From Larsenimonas salina (GTDB lineage Bacteria > Pseudomonadota > Gammaproteobacteria > Pseudomonadales > Halomonadaceae), in contig NZ_JAMLJJ010000001.1 of the NCBI RefSeq assembly GCF_023736155.1, forward strand, positions 682,001 to 746,000: 64,000 bases of DNA, written 5' to 3'. Each line of letters starts with the position of its first letter. Position 1 is the stretch's first letter. Below are positions 7,954 to 17,224 of the stretch, one piece after another. A model generated the notes under the pieces. That model was not told the origin of the DNA. It ran no database searches and saw nothing but the letters and a program-made list of their open reading frames with translations. A program made the translations under genes and the position numbers.

Positions 7954-9291
7954 ATGACCGACGTCGCCGCCCCCACTCGCGAGGCCCTGTGCCCGGCGCT
8001 GTTCATTGCAGGCATCGCCTCCGGTCAGGGCAAGACCACCGTGACGGCCGCGCTTGCGCGTCTGCATCGCCGCAAGGGGCGCAAGGTCGCGATCTTCAAG
8101 ACCGGGCCGGACTACCTCGACCCGCTGATTCTGGCCCAGGCCGCCGACCACCCGGTCGAGCCGCTCGATCTCTGGATGGCTGGCGACGCCTTCTGCCGCC
8201 AGCAGCTGTTCGACGCTGCGCGCCAGTGTGATCTGATCCTGATCGAGGGGGCGATGGGGCTGTTTGACGGCACGCCCTCGAGCGCCGACCTCGCCGCGAC
8301 GTTCGGTATTCCCGTCGCTGCCGTCATTAACGCCAAGGGCATGGCCCAGACCACCGCCGCACTGGCCTTCGGGCTCAAATACGCCCCGCGCCCGGCGAGC
8401 ATGGCGTTTGAGCTTGCCGGCATCATCGGTAATCACGTGGGCAGTGCCCGCCACCGTGAGCTGATCGAGACGAGCCTGCCCGATGACATTGCCCTGCTTG
8501 CAACGCTTGCCCGAGATGAGGCGTTCGAGCTGCCCTCGCGTCACCTCGGGCTGGTGCCTCCGAGCGAACAGGACGGGCTTTCCAGACGCATTGACGCCGC
8601 CGCCGATGCGCTTGAAGACACGGCCCTGGCCGCGCTGCCACCGGCCTGTCGCTTTTTCGACCAGCACATTCCGGCACCCGAGCCCGCCCTTGCCGGCAAG
8701 ACGGTCGCGATCGCCCGAGACGATGCGTTCAGTTTCATCTACGCGGCGAATTTGCGCCTTCTTCGTGCCCTGGGCGCCGAGCCTTGCTTTTTCTCACCGC
8801 TTGAGAACGCGCATCTGCCGGACGCCGACGCCTACTGGTTGCCGGGCGGTTACCCCGAGCTTCACGGCGAGGCCCTGAGCGCCAACACCGCTTTGCACGA
8901 AGCGCTTCGTCAGCGCCACCGCGCCGGCACGCCGATACTTGCCGAGTGTGGCGGCATGCTCTTTTTGCATGAAACCCTGACCGACCACGCCGGCACCTGC
9001 CACACCATGGCCGGGCTCTTGCAGGGGCATGGCGAAATGCGCACCAAACGCGGCTGTCAGGGCATGCAGTACGCGCCGCTGCCTGAAGGCGACATTCGCG
9101 GCCACGCACACCATCACGCGAGAAGCCACGCAACGCTCGAGCCGTTGACCCATGCCCGGCGCGCCCATCACCCGGCACCGGGTGAGGCAATCTATCGGAG
9201 CGAACGCCTCACGGCGAGCTACCTGCATCTGTTCTTTCCCTCGAACCCAGCCGCCGTGGCCTCGTTGTTCGGCGCAGACGGCTCACGCTAA
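7954..9291 (+). CDS. cobB: Cobyrinic acid a,c-diamide synthase
   Basis: A 445-residue glutamine amidotransferase that amidates the a and c side chains (CobB/CbiA family). The N-terminal dethiobiotin synthetase-like domain has the P-loop [15 protein letters not shown] and VEGAM-type motif [13 protein letters not shown]. The C-terminal class I amidotransferase domain has [13 protein letters not shown] and the nucleophile in [11 protein letters not shown], with histidines near the end. The ATG at 7954, 7 bp after the cobO stop, fits the family better than one at 7915 that overlaps cobO. CobB acts after cobalt insertion in the early pathway and before it in the late pathway, so the gene does not settle which route is used. 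Confidence 0.95.
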   Translation: MTDVAAPTREALCPALFIAGIASGQGKTTVTAALARLHRRKGRKVAIFKTGPDYLDPLILAQAADHPVEPLDLWMAGDAFCRQQLFDAARQCDLILIEGAMGLFDGTPSSADLAATFGIPVAAVINAKGMAQTTAALAFGLKYAPRPASMAFELAGIIGNHVGSARHRELIETSLPDDIALLATLARDEAFELPSRHLGLVPPSEQDGLSRRIDAAADALEDTALAALPPACRFFDQHIPAPEPALAGKTVAIARDDAFSFIYAANLRLLRALGAEPCFFSPLENAHLPDADAYWLPGGYPELHGEALSANTALHEALRQRHRAGTPILAECGGMLFLHETLTDHAGTCHTMAGLLQGHGEMRTKRGCQGMQYAPLPEGDIRGHAHHHARSHATLEPLTHARRAHHPAPGEAIYRSERLTASYLHLFFPSNPAAVASLFGADGSR

Positions 9292-9293
9292 CC

Positions 9294-10412
9294 ATGTGGC
9301 CTGAAAGCGACGACGCATCCCGCCCGCTCAGAACCGGTTTGACGACCGGCAGCTGCGCGACGGCGTGTGCGTTGGCCGCGGCCAGGTTGTTGCTGTCAGG
9401 CACGCCCACCACACAGTGTGATATCGACCTGCCCGCCCGTCGGGGGCGGCCGGGCAAGCGGGTCAGCCTGCCGATCACCCGCTGTGAGCGTGTGGCGCCC
9501 GACTGCGCCCGCGCCGATACGATCAAGGACGCCGGCGACGACCCGGACGTCACCCACGGCGCCACCGTGTTCGCTGTGGTGACGCAAGGCGCCCCCGGCA
9601 TTCGCTTTCACGCCGAGCGCGGCGTCGGAATTGTCACTCGAGACGGCCTGCCCGTGCCTCGGGGGGAACCTGCGATCAACCCGGTGCCCCGGCGCATGAT
9701 CACCGAGCACCTCGACACCCTGATTCGAGAGCACGGCGGCGAGCTCGGCTTCGACGTTGCCATTGGCGTTGAGCGCGGCGAAGCGCTTGCCCTGAAAACC
9801 ATGAATCCCCGCCTCGGGATCGAGGGGGGGCTGTCGATTCTCGGGACGACCGGCATCGTGCGGCCGTTTTCCTGTGCGGCCTACATCGCCTCGATCCATC
9901 AGGCAATCGATGTGGCACACACCAACGGCGTCACCCACGTGGCTGCGACCACCGGCAACGTCAGCGAGCGCTACGCCAGGCACACGTTTGGCCTTGAGGA
10001 CATGGCGCTCATCGAGATGGGCGACTTCGCCGGCGCCGTACTCAAGTACCTGCGCCGGGTGCCCATGGCCCGGCTTTCGCTGGTCGGGGGCATTGGCAAG
10101 ATCAGCAAGCTCGCCAACGGCCACCTTGACCTGCACAGCCGCGCCTCAAGCATCGATTTCGAGTTCATTGCCGAATGCGCCCGCGAGCTTGGCGCCTCGA
10201 ACGCCATGCTCGAGGCCATTCGAGACGCCAACACGACCGGCGCGGCGATCGAGGCGGCCAGCGCCCTGCCGCTGGCCGAGCGCCTGTGCAAGCGGGCATG
10301 GGAGACCGCGCGGTCTCGCCTACCGGCGACGCTTGTAGTGGACGTCACCGCGACCGACCGTCAGGGCCATTGCCTCGGCGCCTGGCCCCGGGAGACCGCA
10401 TGCGCGCACTGA
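9294..10412 (+). CDS. cbiD: Cobalt-precorrin-5B C1-methyltransferase CbiD
   Basis: A 372-residue CbiD protein with the diagnostic N-terminus [21 protein letters not shown], then [10 protein letters not shown] and [10 protein letters not shown]. CbiD performs the C1 methylation associated with ring contraction in the anaerobic-type pathway. It also replaces the missing CobF in several organisms with a largely aerobic-type gene set. Together with cbiG and cbiX it points to early cobalt insertion. It is 2 bp downstream of cobB and overlaps cobK by 13 bp. Confidence 0.95.
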   Translation: MWPESDDASRPLRTGLTTGSCATACALAAARLLLSGTPTTQCDIDLPARRGRPGKRVSLPITRCERVAPDCARADTIKDAGDDPDVTHGATVFAVVTQGAPGIRFHAERGVGIVTRDGLPVPRGEPAINPVPRRMITEHLDTLIREHGGELGFDVAIGVERGEALALKTMNPRLGIEGGLSILGTTGIVRPFSCAAYIASIHQAIDVAHTNGVTHVAATTGNVSERYARHTFGLEDMALIEMGDFAGAVLKYLRRVPMARLSLVGGIGKISKLANGHLDLHSRASSIDFEFIAECARELGASNAMLEAIRDANTTGAAIEAASALPLAERLCKRAWETARSRLPATLVVDVTATDRQGHCLGAWPRETACAH

Positions 10413-11170
10413 TTCTCGGTGGCACGGGCGATGGCCGAACCCTCGCTGAGAGGCTGAGCGGGCACGGACTCGACGTCCTCTATAGTGTCGCCGGCAGGCT
10501 CACCTCCGCCCGACTGCCAACCTGCGCGACTCGCGTCGGCGGCTTCTCGAGCAGCGACCACGATAGTCTCGAGGGCTTGGCTGAGACGCTGATCCAGGAA
10601 AGCATCACACTCGTGATCGACGCGACCCACCCCTTCGCGGCACGCATTTCGGTCACGGCCCTCGCGGCCACTAAACGGCTTGGCCTGCCGTGTTGGCAAC
10701 TGCGTCGGCCGAGGTGGATACCAACCTCGGAGGACCGCTGGCACGAGGCCCGAGATCTCGAAGCACTGGTCTCAAGTCTTGAGCCTTATTCCCGGCCGTT
10801 CGTGACCCTTGGCCAATCAAGTCTTGCTCTGGTCGAGCGGCTCGCGCCGCATCAACACGCGCTGGTGCGAAGCGCCGCCGCACTCGAGCTTCCCGCGCCG
10901 CACCGCCACGTGCTCGACCGGGGGCCGTTTGCGATACATAAAGAGCTCGACGTCATGCGCGGCCATCACTGTGACGCGCTGGTGACCAAACACAGTGGCG
11001 GCGAGACCACCGAGGCCAAACTGCTCGCGGCCCGAGCACTCGGACTGCCCGTTTTTTTACTTGCTCGTCCGCCACTCCCTGAGGCGGACCGCGTTTTCTA
11101 TAGCCCGGCGGCGCTTTCACGCGCGCTGATCCCGGGCCGACCGACCGATGAGGTTCAACATGACCGATAA
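10400..11170 (+). CDS. cobK: Precorrin-6A reductase (CobK/CbiJ)
   Basis: A 256-residue NAD(P)H-dependent reductase of the macrocycle. The nucleotide-binding start [15 protein letters not shown], then [14 protein letters not shown], the central tryptophan-containing [11 protein letters not shown] and the C-terminal [30 protein letters not shown] are all typical. The ATG at 10400 begins inside the end of cbiD. The long frame upstream is not part of the protein. The stop overlaps the start of cbiX by 11 bp. Confidence 0.93.
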   Translation: MRALILGGTGDGRTLAERLSGHGLDVLYSVAGRLTSARLPTCATRVGGFSSSDHDSLEGLAETLIQESITLVIDATHPFAARISVTALAATKRLGLPCWQLRRPRWIPTSEDRWHEARDLEALVSSLEPYSRPFVTLGQSSLALVERLAPHQHALVRSAAALELPAPHRHVLDRGPFAIHKELDVMRGHHCDALVTKHSGGETTEAKLLAARALGLPVFLLARPPLPEADRVFYSPAALSRALIPGRPTDEVQHDR

Positions 11171-12188
11171 ACCCGCCATCCTGTTCGTGGGCCACGGCTC
11201 CCGCGACGTCGATGCCGTCAACGAATTCACTCAGCTCACCGCCCACTTTCGCGAGCGCTACCCGGACCGCCTGTGCGAGTACGGTTTTCTCGAGTTCGCC
11301 CGCCCCGTCATCTATGACGGCGTCAAGAAACTGGTCGATCAGGGCGCAACCACCATTTCCGCCGTGCCCGGCATGCTGATGGCCGCAGGCCACGCCAAGA
11401 ACGACATCCCGAGCGAACTGAACGCGCTTCAGGCCGAATTCGACGGCATTACCATCAACTACGGTGCCGAGCTCGGCGTTAACGCCAACATGCTTCAGGC
11501 CGCGCGGGATCGCATCGAGGCCGCCGAGCAGAGCTTCGGCGAGGACTACGAACGCAAGGAAACGCTGTTGGTGGTGGTCGGCCGCGGCGCCTCCGACCCG
11601 GACGCCAATTCCAACATCAGCAAGATCACCCGCATGCTCGAGGAAGGCATGGGCTTTGGCTGGGCGGTGACCGGCTACAGCGGCGTAACTACCCCGCTTT
11701 TGCCCGAGGCGCTCGAGCGCGCACACCGGCTTGGCTTCACCCGCGTGGTCATCTTTCCCTACTTCCTGTTTACCGGACGTCTGATCAAAAAGATCTATGA
11801 CTGGGCGGATGACTACCAGCGTGCCCACCCCGAGGTGGAAGTGGCCAAGGCCGGCTACCTCAACGACCATCCGCTGGTGATCGACACCTTCGCCGACCGG
11901 CTGCATGACATCGAGGAAGGCAGCCCCAACATGAACTGCCAGCTCTGCCAGTACCGAGTTCAGGTGGTCGGCAACGAGCACAAGGTCGGCGCGCCTCAGG
12001 AAGGCCACCATCACCATGTGCGCGGCGCCGGCACCGACGCCGATGGGCATCACCATCATCATGACCATCACCACCACGACCATGGGCATCATCACCACGG
12101 ACACGGACACGGACACGGACACGGACATCACGATCACGGCCACAGTCACGCCCATGACAAGAACACGCTGGCGACCGACCGCGAATGA
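11160..12188 (+). CDS. cbiX: Sirohydrochlorin cobaltochelatase CbiX, long form with His-rich tail
   Basis: A 342-residue CbiX with two chelatase half-domains. The first begins ILFVGHGSRDVDAVNEF and the second has VVVGRGASDPDANSNISKI. It would insert cobalt into sirohydrochlorin (factor II), the committing step of the early-cobalt route. A MNCQLC motif at residues 258-263 matches the M-x-C-x-x-C iron-sulfur site known in long CbiX of Bacillus megaterium. Residues about 284-335 are extremely His-rich, partly encoded by tandem GGACAC repeats (12099-12128). The start is the ATG at 11160, just inside cobK. The tail probably stores or delivers cobalt; that is inference. Confidence 0.92.
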   Translation: MTDKPAILFVGHGSRDVDAVNEFTQLTAHFRERYPDRLCEYGFLEFARPVIYDGVKKLVDQGATTISAVPGMLMAAGHAKNDIPSELNALQAEFDGITINYGAELGVNANMLQAARDRIEAAEQSFGEDYERKETLLVVVGRGASDPDANSNISKITRMLEEGMGFGWAVTGYSGVTTPLLPEALERAHRLGFTRVVIFPYFLFTGRLIKKIYDWADDYQRAHPEVEVAKAGYLNDHPLVIDTFADRLHDIEEGSPNMNCQLCQYRVQVVGNEHKVGAPQEGHHHHVRGAGTDADGHHHHHDHHHHDHGHHHHGHGHGHGHGHHDHGHSHAHDKNTLATDRE

Positions 12189-12841
12189 TCGACTGGCCCG
12201 AGTTCGAGCGTGACCCCAGGGCCATCGAGCGTGAGAGCTTTCGACAGATTCGCGCCCTCACCGACCTGAGCCGCTTCAATGACGATGAGGCGCAGGTCGC
12301 AATGCGCCTGGTGCATACCTGCGGTGACCCGGCGATGGCCTCGAGCGTGCGCCTGAGCGCGGACGCCGTGACACGCGGACTGGAAGCGCTCTCTCGCCGG
12401 GCGCCGGTCCTCTGTGACGTCGAGATGGTGCGTTTTGGCCTGACTCAGCGCTATATGGACGCCCTCGGGCTTGAGGCGCACTGTTTTCTGCGCAGGGACT
12501 CGACCGGAGAGCGGGCGCGCGCCCATGGCATGACCCGCACCATGGCCGCCGTCGCGGACTGGCTCGAGCATCTTGAGGGCTCGATCGTGCTGATCGGCAA
12601 TGCCCCGACGGCGCTTTTCCACCTGCTCGAGAAGCTGCGCGATGGCGCGCCACGGCCCGCACTGATCATCGCCATGCCGGTTGGCTTTGTCGGCGCGGCC
12701 GAATCGAAGGCGCATCTGTGGGCGGCCCAGGACGCGCTTGACCTGAAGGCCATGACGCTGCTTGGTCGTCAGGGCGGCAGCGCACTGACGGCGGCCGCGT
12801 TCAATGCGTTATTGCGCATTCATCAGGGAGAGCGGTACTGA
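12185..12841 (+). CDS. cobH: Precorrin-8X methylmutase (CobH/CbiC)
   Basis: A 218-residue enzyme that migrates the C11 methyl group to C12 to form the corrin (hydrogenobyrinate or cobyrinate). The catalytic-histidine stretch RLVHTCGDPAMASSVRLS, CDVEMVRFGLT, LIGNAPTALFHLLE and MPVGFVGAAESKA are the family hallmarks. It is ATGA-coupled to cbiX and overlaps cobL by one base. It could equally be called cbiC. Confidence 0.95.
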   Translation: MIDWPEFERDPRAIERESFRQIRALTDLSRFNDDEAQVAMRLVHTCGDPAMASSVRLSADAVTRGLEALSRRAPVLCDVEMVRFGLTQRYMDALGLEAHCFLRRDSTGERARAHGMTRTMAAVADWLEHLEGSIVLIGNAPTALFHLLEKLRDGAPRPALIIAMPVGFVGAAESKAHLWAAQDALDLKAMTLLGRQGGSALTAAAFNALLRIHQGERY

Positions 12842-14148
12842 TGACGCTTTATGTGGTGAGCCTTGGCATCGAGTCGCCGGCCGTTCTGCCTACACGCGCT
12901 GTCAGGTGGCTCGCCGAGGCCGATCATCTTATCGGAAGCGCGCGCCAGCAGGCGATGATCCACCCTTATGAAACGCGCGCGCAGCGCCATGCGCTGCCCC
13001 GTCCGCTCGACGAGCTGGGGCCAATGCTTTCATATCTTGAAGGCACGCTTGTTCTGCTTGCCTCCGGCGACGCCCGGTTTTTTGGTATTGCCAATACGCT
13101 TTCGAGACGCTGGCCTGCGCTTTCGTTTGAAAGTTCGCCGAACGTGTCGAGCATTCAGTATCTGGCACACCACCTTGGTGTCGACCTGGCCGCATCGAGA
13201 ACGATCAGTCTCCATGGACGACCGCTCGAGGCGTTGACGCCGCATCTTGTATCCAATAACACGCTGATGCTACTGACCGATGCCGCCAACACACCGCAGG
13301 CCATCGCCACCCATCTTGTCAGGCACGGGTTCGAACATAGCGTCTGCACGGTTGGAGAACGACTGGGTTACCCGGAAGAAACGGTGCGCAGGTTCGACAC
13401 CGCCAGTGCACTTGCCTCCGAAGAGACGCCCTTCGACGGCCTGAACGTGGTGTGCGTGACACTTGCGCCCAAGATAAGGACCGAGCCTCAGGCCGCGCCC
13501 TTGGATGACACGCCGCCGTGGGTGTTGCCCGATGATCAGTTCGCAACCGACAGCCCGACACCGGGCCGGGGGCTTCTGACCAAGGCCGATATGCGACTGC
13601 AGGTGCTCGCCCTGCTCGCCCCACGCCCAAACGACATCGGCTGGGACATCGGCGCCGGCTGCGGCGGGGTCAGCATCGACTGGGCGCGTCAGCTCGAGTC
13701 GGGGTGTGTGCACGCGTTCGAGCATCACCCGGGCCGGTGGGAAGCGCTTTCGATCAACCGCGACCGCTTCGGTGTCTCGAGCCGGCTTGCACTTCACTGT
13801 GAGACGGCATCGAGCGAGACGCTCGCCGCCCTGCCGCCTCCGGACGCGGTCTTTATTGGTGGAAGCGACGGCCACCTTGATGCCTTGCTGCCCTGGCTCT
13901 GGCAGACACTGCGGCCCGGCGGGCGGCTTGTGATCGCAACCGTGCTCGAAGGAAGCCGCGCCGAGGTGCTGTCGTTTGAAACCAGCCACGGCCTTGATGG
14001 CCAGTGGCGGCAGCTCGGCATCAGCCGCGGCGAATGGCTCGCCGGTCAACGCCTGCTGCGCCCGGCGCTGCCGGTCACGCTTGTCTGCTTTCATAAACCG
14101 AATGCCACCGACAGGACACACGCAACGTCACAGGAGCACCCGGCATGA
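12841..14148 (+). CDS. cobL: Precorrin-6Y C5,15-methyltransferase, decarboxylating (CobL, CbiE-CbiT fusion)
   Basis: A 435-residue fusion of two methyltransferases. Residues 1-210 resemble CbiE (tetrapyrrole methylase fold; C5 methylation) with VVSLGIESPAVLP at the start and GDARFFGIANTL. Residues 235-420 resemble CbiT (Rossmann fold; C15 methylation and decarboxylation) with the SAM-binding IGAGCGGVSIDWA near 278. It starts with an overlap with cobH and ends ATGA-coupled to cobI. The fused form is the one found in the aerobic-type gene set. Confidence 0.94.
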   Translation: MTLYVVSLGIESPAVLPTRAVRWLAEADHLIGSARQQAMIHPYETRAQRHALPRPLDELGPMLSYLEGTLVLLASGDARFFGIANTLSRRWPALSFESSPNVSSIQYLAHHLGVDLAASRTISLHGRPLEALTPHLVSNNTLMLLTDAANTPQAIATHLVRHGFEHSVCTVGERLGYPEETVRRFDTASALASEETPFDGLNVVCVTLAPKIRTEPQAAPLDDTPPWVLPDDQFATDSPTPGRGLLTKADMRLQVLALLAPRPNDIGWDIGAGCGGVSIDWARQLESGCVHAFEHHPGRWEALSINRDRFGVSSRLALHCETASSETLAALPPPDAVFIGGSDGHLDALLPWLWQTLRPGGRLVIATVLEGSRAEVLSFETSHGLDGQWRQLGISRGEWLAGQRLLRPALPVTLVCFHKPNATDRTHATSQEHPA

Positions 14149-14858
14149 GCGGTACCTTTTTCGGACTCGGCGTCGGCCCGGGCGACCCGGAGCTTTTAAC
14201 GCTCAAGGCCCACCGACTGCTGCAGCGGGTGGATGTGGTGTGTTTCATTACCAACAAGGACGGCTACTCGCTTGCCGCCGACATCGCCCGTGAGAGCCTG
14301 CCAACGACGCGTCGCCAGCGCCATCTTCCGATTGAGATCGCGATGTGCCGAGATCGTACCCTGATCGAGCAGGCCTACGATCAGGCAGCGGCTCAGATCG
14401 GTGAGGCGCTTGACCACGGTCATGATGTGGCCTTTCTGTGCGAGGGCGACCCGCTGTTCTATGGCTCCTTTGCCTATCTGCTGGCGCGCCTTGCCCCCGA
14501 CTACCCGTGTACGAGCGTGCCGGGCATCAGCTCGCTTCAGGCCGCCGGCAGCGCACTGACCCAGCCATTGACGACCCAGGGCGATCGATTGGCGGTGATC
14601 AGCGGGCTCGAGGACGAGCGTGATCTTCTGGACGCGCTCGAGCGCTTTGAAACCGTATTTATCATGAAGGGCGGACGACGGCGCCATCACATCGCGGCGG
14701 TGATCGAGCGCGCCGGCCGCGCGCATGAGTGTGCGTATCTCGAACATATCTCAACGCCTGAGGAAACGCGCCTTCGCACGCTCTCAAGACTGCCGGACGG
14801 GCCCGGCCCCTACTTCTCGGTGTTCGTGGTCAGCCGCCATCACCGGAGTACGCCATGA
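14145..14858 (+). CDS. cobI: Precorrin-2 C20-methyltransferase (CobI/CbiL)
   Basis: A tetrapyrrole methylase of 237 residues. The N-terminal GLGVGPGDPELLTLKAHRLL, FLCEGDPLFYGSFAYL, VPGISSLQAAGSAL and FIMKGGRR motifs define the CobI/CbiL subfamily, which methylates C20 of precorrin-2 or its cobalt form. Sequence alone does not show whether it prefers the metal-free or cobalt substrate. It is ATGA-coupled at both ends. Confidence 0.94.
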   Translation: MSGTFFGLGVGPGDPELLTLKAHRLLQRVDVVCFITNKDGYSLAADIARESLPTTRRQRHLPIEIAMCRDRTLIEQAYDQAAAQIGEALDHGHDVAFLCEGDPLFYGSFAYLLARLAPDYPCTSVPGISSLQAAGSALTQPLTTQGDRLAVISGLEDERDLLDALERFETVFIMKGGRRRHHIAAVIERAGRAHECAYLEHISTPEETRLRTLSRLPDGPGPYFSVFVVSRHHRSTP

Positions 14859-15637
14859 TCACGATCGTCACACTGACCGAGCCAGGCCGCGCCCTCGGCG
14901 AGCGCCTGCTCGAACAGCTCGATCAGGGCGGCCGTCACGTCCACAAACCGGCCCCCTTCGGCGAGTGGCTCAGAGGCGCGTTTCTTGACGCACAAACAAC
15001 GCGCGCTCCGCTGATCTGCGTCTGCGCCACTGGCATCGTCGTACGAACGCTTTCCCCGATCCTCGGGGATAAATACCGGGACCCGCCGGTGCTGGTGCTC
15101 GATGAGCGCGGCCAATTCGTGATTCCGCTGCTTTCAGGCCACGAGGGCGGTGCCAACGACTGGGCCGAACGGCTGGCCGGTATTCTCGGCGCCCAAAACG
15201 TAACGACCACAGCCAGGCGCTACGTCACCCCGCGCTATACGCTCGGCATGGGCTGCGAGCGCGGTTGCGAGGTCGATCATCTGGAGGCCCTGGTGCGCAG
15301 CTGTCTGAATGCGCGCGGCCTTGCCCAGGGCGATATTCACGCGATTGCAAGTATTGACCTCAAGGCCGATGAAGTGGGCCTGATCGAACTGGCAAGCCGC
15401 TGGCAGGTGCCCTTCCGTACGTTCACGGCGGCACAGCTTTTCGAGTTTGACGACGCACTGACGCAGCGCTCCGAGATTGTCTATCGTGAAGTCGGGGTGT
15501 ATGGCGTTGCCGAGGCCGCCGCGCTTGCCAGCGCGCACGCCCTGACCGGCGCAACCGATGATGCGTGCGAACTGATCCTTCCCAAACAGAAAACGCGACG
15601 CGCGACCTGCGCGATCGCCCGAAGCTATGGTGACTGA
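14855..15637 (+). CDS. cbiG: Cobalt-precorrin-5A hydrolase CbiG (with CobE-like C-terminal domain)
   Basis: A 260-residue CbiG. CbiG opens the delta-lactone and expels acetaldehyde during anaerobic-type ring contraction. The N-terminal part has CATGIVVRTLSPILGDKYRDPPVLVLDE and LLSGHEGGANDWAERLA. The C-terminal CobE-like part has GMGCERGCEVDHLEALV, IASIDLKADEVGL and VYGVAEAAALASA. A full CbiG, rather than CobE alone, argues for the cobalt-dependent ring contraction. No CobG or CobZ oxygenase is visible in the window. It directly abuts cobJ. Confidence 0.93.
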   Translation: MITIVTLTEPGRALGERLLEQLDQGGRHVHKPAPFGEWLRGAFLDAQTTRAPLICVCATGIVVRTLSPILGDKYRDPPVLVLDERGQFVIPLLSGHEGGANDWAERLAGILGAQNVTTTARRYVTPRYTLGMGCERGCEVDHLEALVRSCLNARGLAQGDIHAIASIDLKADEVGLIELASRWQVPFRTFTAAQLFEFDDALTQRSEIVYREVGVYGVAEAAALASAHALTGATDDACELILPKQKTRRATCAIARSYGD

Positions 15638-16423
15638 ATGACTCCTCTCTACGTGATCGGTATCGGGCCGGGCGATCATGCCCACCTGACCATGGAGGCG
15701 GAAACCGCGATTGCGGCGGTGACCGATGTGGTCGGCTACGGCCTTTATATGGATCTTCTAGGCGATGCCATGACCGGCAAGCGCCGCCATCAGCGCGAAC
15801 TGGGTGAGGAAACCGACCGCGCCCGAATGGCACTGGATCTGGCGGCGTCCGGCAAGCCCACCGCGCTGATCTCAAGCGGCGACATCGGCATCTTCGCGAT
15901 GGCAACGCTTGTGTTCGAACTGCTTGATCACGCCAATCAGGGCCTCGAGAACGGTCGCGGCTGGGACCGCGTCGATATTCAGGTCATGCCCGGCATCAGC
16001 GCGATGCAGCTGGCCTCGGCCCGTCTCGGGGCGATTTTGGGCCACGATTTCTGCGCCATCTCGCTCTCGGATCTCTTGACCGATTGGGAGGTGATCGACC
16101 AGCGCCTGACCGCCGCGGCCAAAGGGGATTTCGTGACCGCCTTCTATAACCCGGTGTCCAAGCGCCGTGACTGGCAGCTCAACCACGCCCGCACGGTCTA
16201 TCTCGAGCATCGCCCGCCCGAGACGCCGGTGATCGTTGCCCGCAACCTGGGCCGTGACGATGAGCGGGTCGAGGTCATCACCCTTGCCGAGCTTGAGGCG
16301 AGCCGCGTCGACATGTTGACCGTGGTCGTGATCGGAAGCTCCACTACCCGCCATATTCGCTTCGGCCGCAATGAGTGGGTCTATACGCCCAGAGGCTATG
16401 CCAAGAAACGGGTCGAGTCATGA
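15638..16423 (+). CDS. cobJ: Precorrin-3B C17-methyltransferase (CobJ/CbiH)
   Basis: A 261-residue tetrapyrrole methylase that methylates C17 with ring contraction. Motifs are YVIGIGPGDHAHLTMEAE, VVGYGLYMDLL, SSGDIGIFAMATLVFEL, VMPGISAMQLASARLGA and FYNPVSKRRDWQL. The length is that of the simple enzyme, without the C-terminal iron-sulfur extension found in some CbiH proteins. The ATG follows the cbiG stop with no gap, and the stop is ATGA-coupled to cobM. Confidence 0.94.
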   Translation: MTPLYVIGIGPGDHAHLTMEAETAIAAVTDVVGYGLYMDLLGDAMTGKRRHQRELGEETDRARMALDLAASGKPTALISSGDIGIFAMATLVFELLDHANQGLENGRGWDRVDIQVMPGISAMQLASARLGAILGHDFCAISLSDLLTDWEVIDQRLTAAAKGDFVTAFYNPVSKRRDWQLNHARTVYLEHRPPETPVIVARNLGRDDERVEVITLAELEASRVDMLTVVVIGSSTTRHIRFGRNEWVYTPRGYAKKRVES

Positions 16424-17214
16424 CGGTTCACTTCATTGGCGCAGGCCCGGGCGACCCGGAGCTGATTACGGTCAAGGGTCTCAAGTTGATTCAGCGCTGC
16501 CCGGTGATTCTCTACGCGGGCTCACTGGTGCCCATCGAGATTCTTGAGGAAGCCCGTAGTGATGCCGACATCATCGACACCGCCTCGATGGCACTTGACG
16601 CCATTATCGAGCGCATCCAGCGTGCCCACGATGAGGGCCAGGATGTTGCGCGGGTGCACTCGGGCGACCCGTCGATCTACGGCGCGACCGGCGAGCAGAT
16701 GCGTCGGCTCGACGCGCTTGGCATCGATTTTGAGATCGTGCCCGGCGTGACGTCCACCAGCGCCTCCAGTGCGGCGCTCAAACGGGAGCTGACGCTCTCG
16801 GGCGTGACCCAGACCGTGATCATGACGCGCTTTGCCGGCAAGACCCCGATGCCCGAGCGCGAAAACCTCGACGCCCTCGCCCGCCACGGCGCCACGCTTG
16901 CGATTCACCTGGGCATTACGCGCATTCACAAGATCGTTGAGACGCTGATCCCGCACTACGGCGAAGACGCACCGGTTGCTGTGTGCTACCGCGTCGGCTG
17001 GCCCGACGAGCAGCATCTGACCGGCACGCTCTCGACCATCGTCGAGCAGGTGCGCGCGGCCAAGATCACCCGTACCGCGCTGATTTTGGTCGGTCATGTT
17101 CTGGCCCCGCCGGAGTTTAATGATTCGTACCTGTACGACGCACAGAAAGCACACATCTATCGCCCGAAATTCAAGACCGCTTCCCCGCGCGCGGTGAAGC
17201 GTGAGCCTCAATAA
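16420..17214 (+). CDS. cobM: Precorrin-4 C11-methyltransferase (CobM/CbiF)
   Basis: A 264-residue tetrapyrrole methylase. It carries FIGAGPGDPELITVKGLKLI at the N-terminus, YAGSLVPIEIL, RVHSGDPSIYGATGEQM, VPGVTSTSASSAALKREL and CYRVGWPDEQHLTGTL. These are the hallmarks of C11 methyltransferases. I took the ATG at 16420 (ATGA overlap with cobJ) and not the in-frame one at 16375. It ends 10 bp before the cobW start. Confidence 0.95.
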   Translation: MTVHFIGAGPGDPELITVKGLKLIQRCPVILYAGSLVPIEILEEARSDADIIDTASMALDAIIERIQRAHDEGQDVARVHSGDPSIYGATGEQMRRLDALGIDFEIVPGVTSTSASSAALKRELTLSGVTQTVIMTRFAGKTPMPERENLDALARHGATLAIHLGITRIHKIVETLIPHYGEDAPVAVCYRVGWPDEQHLTGTLSTIVEQVRAAKITRTALILVGHVLAPPEFNDSYLYDAQKAHIYRPKFKTASPRAVKREPQ

Positions 17215-17224
17215 AGGACGCCTC

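Noticed and set aside
12099-12128. Short tandem GGACAC units considered as a CRISPR-like or regulatory repeat
   Set aside because: Units are contiguous without spacers and encode alternating Gly-His in the CbiX tail. It is a coding microsatellite.
10953-12155. A 400-codon minus-strand frame opposite cobK and cbiX
   Set aside because: Its valine- and methionine-rich start is the reverse of the His-rich CbiX tail. Both plus-strand genes have clear families.
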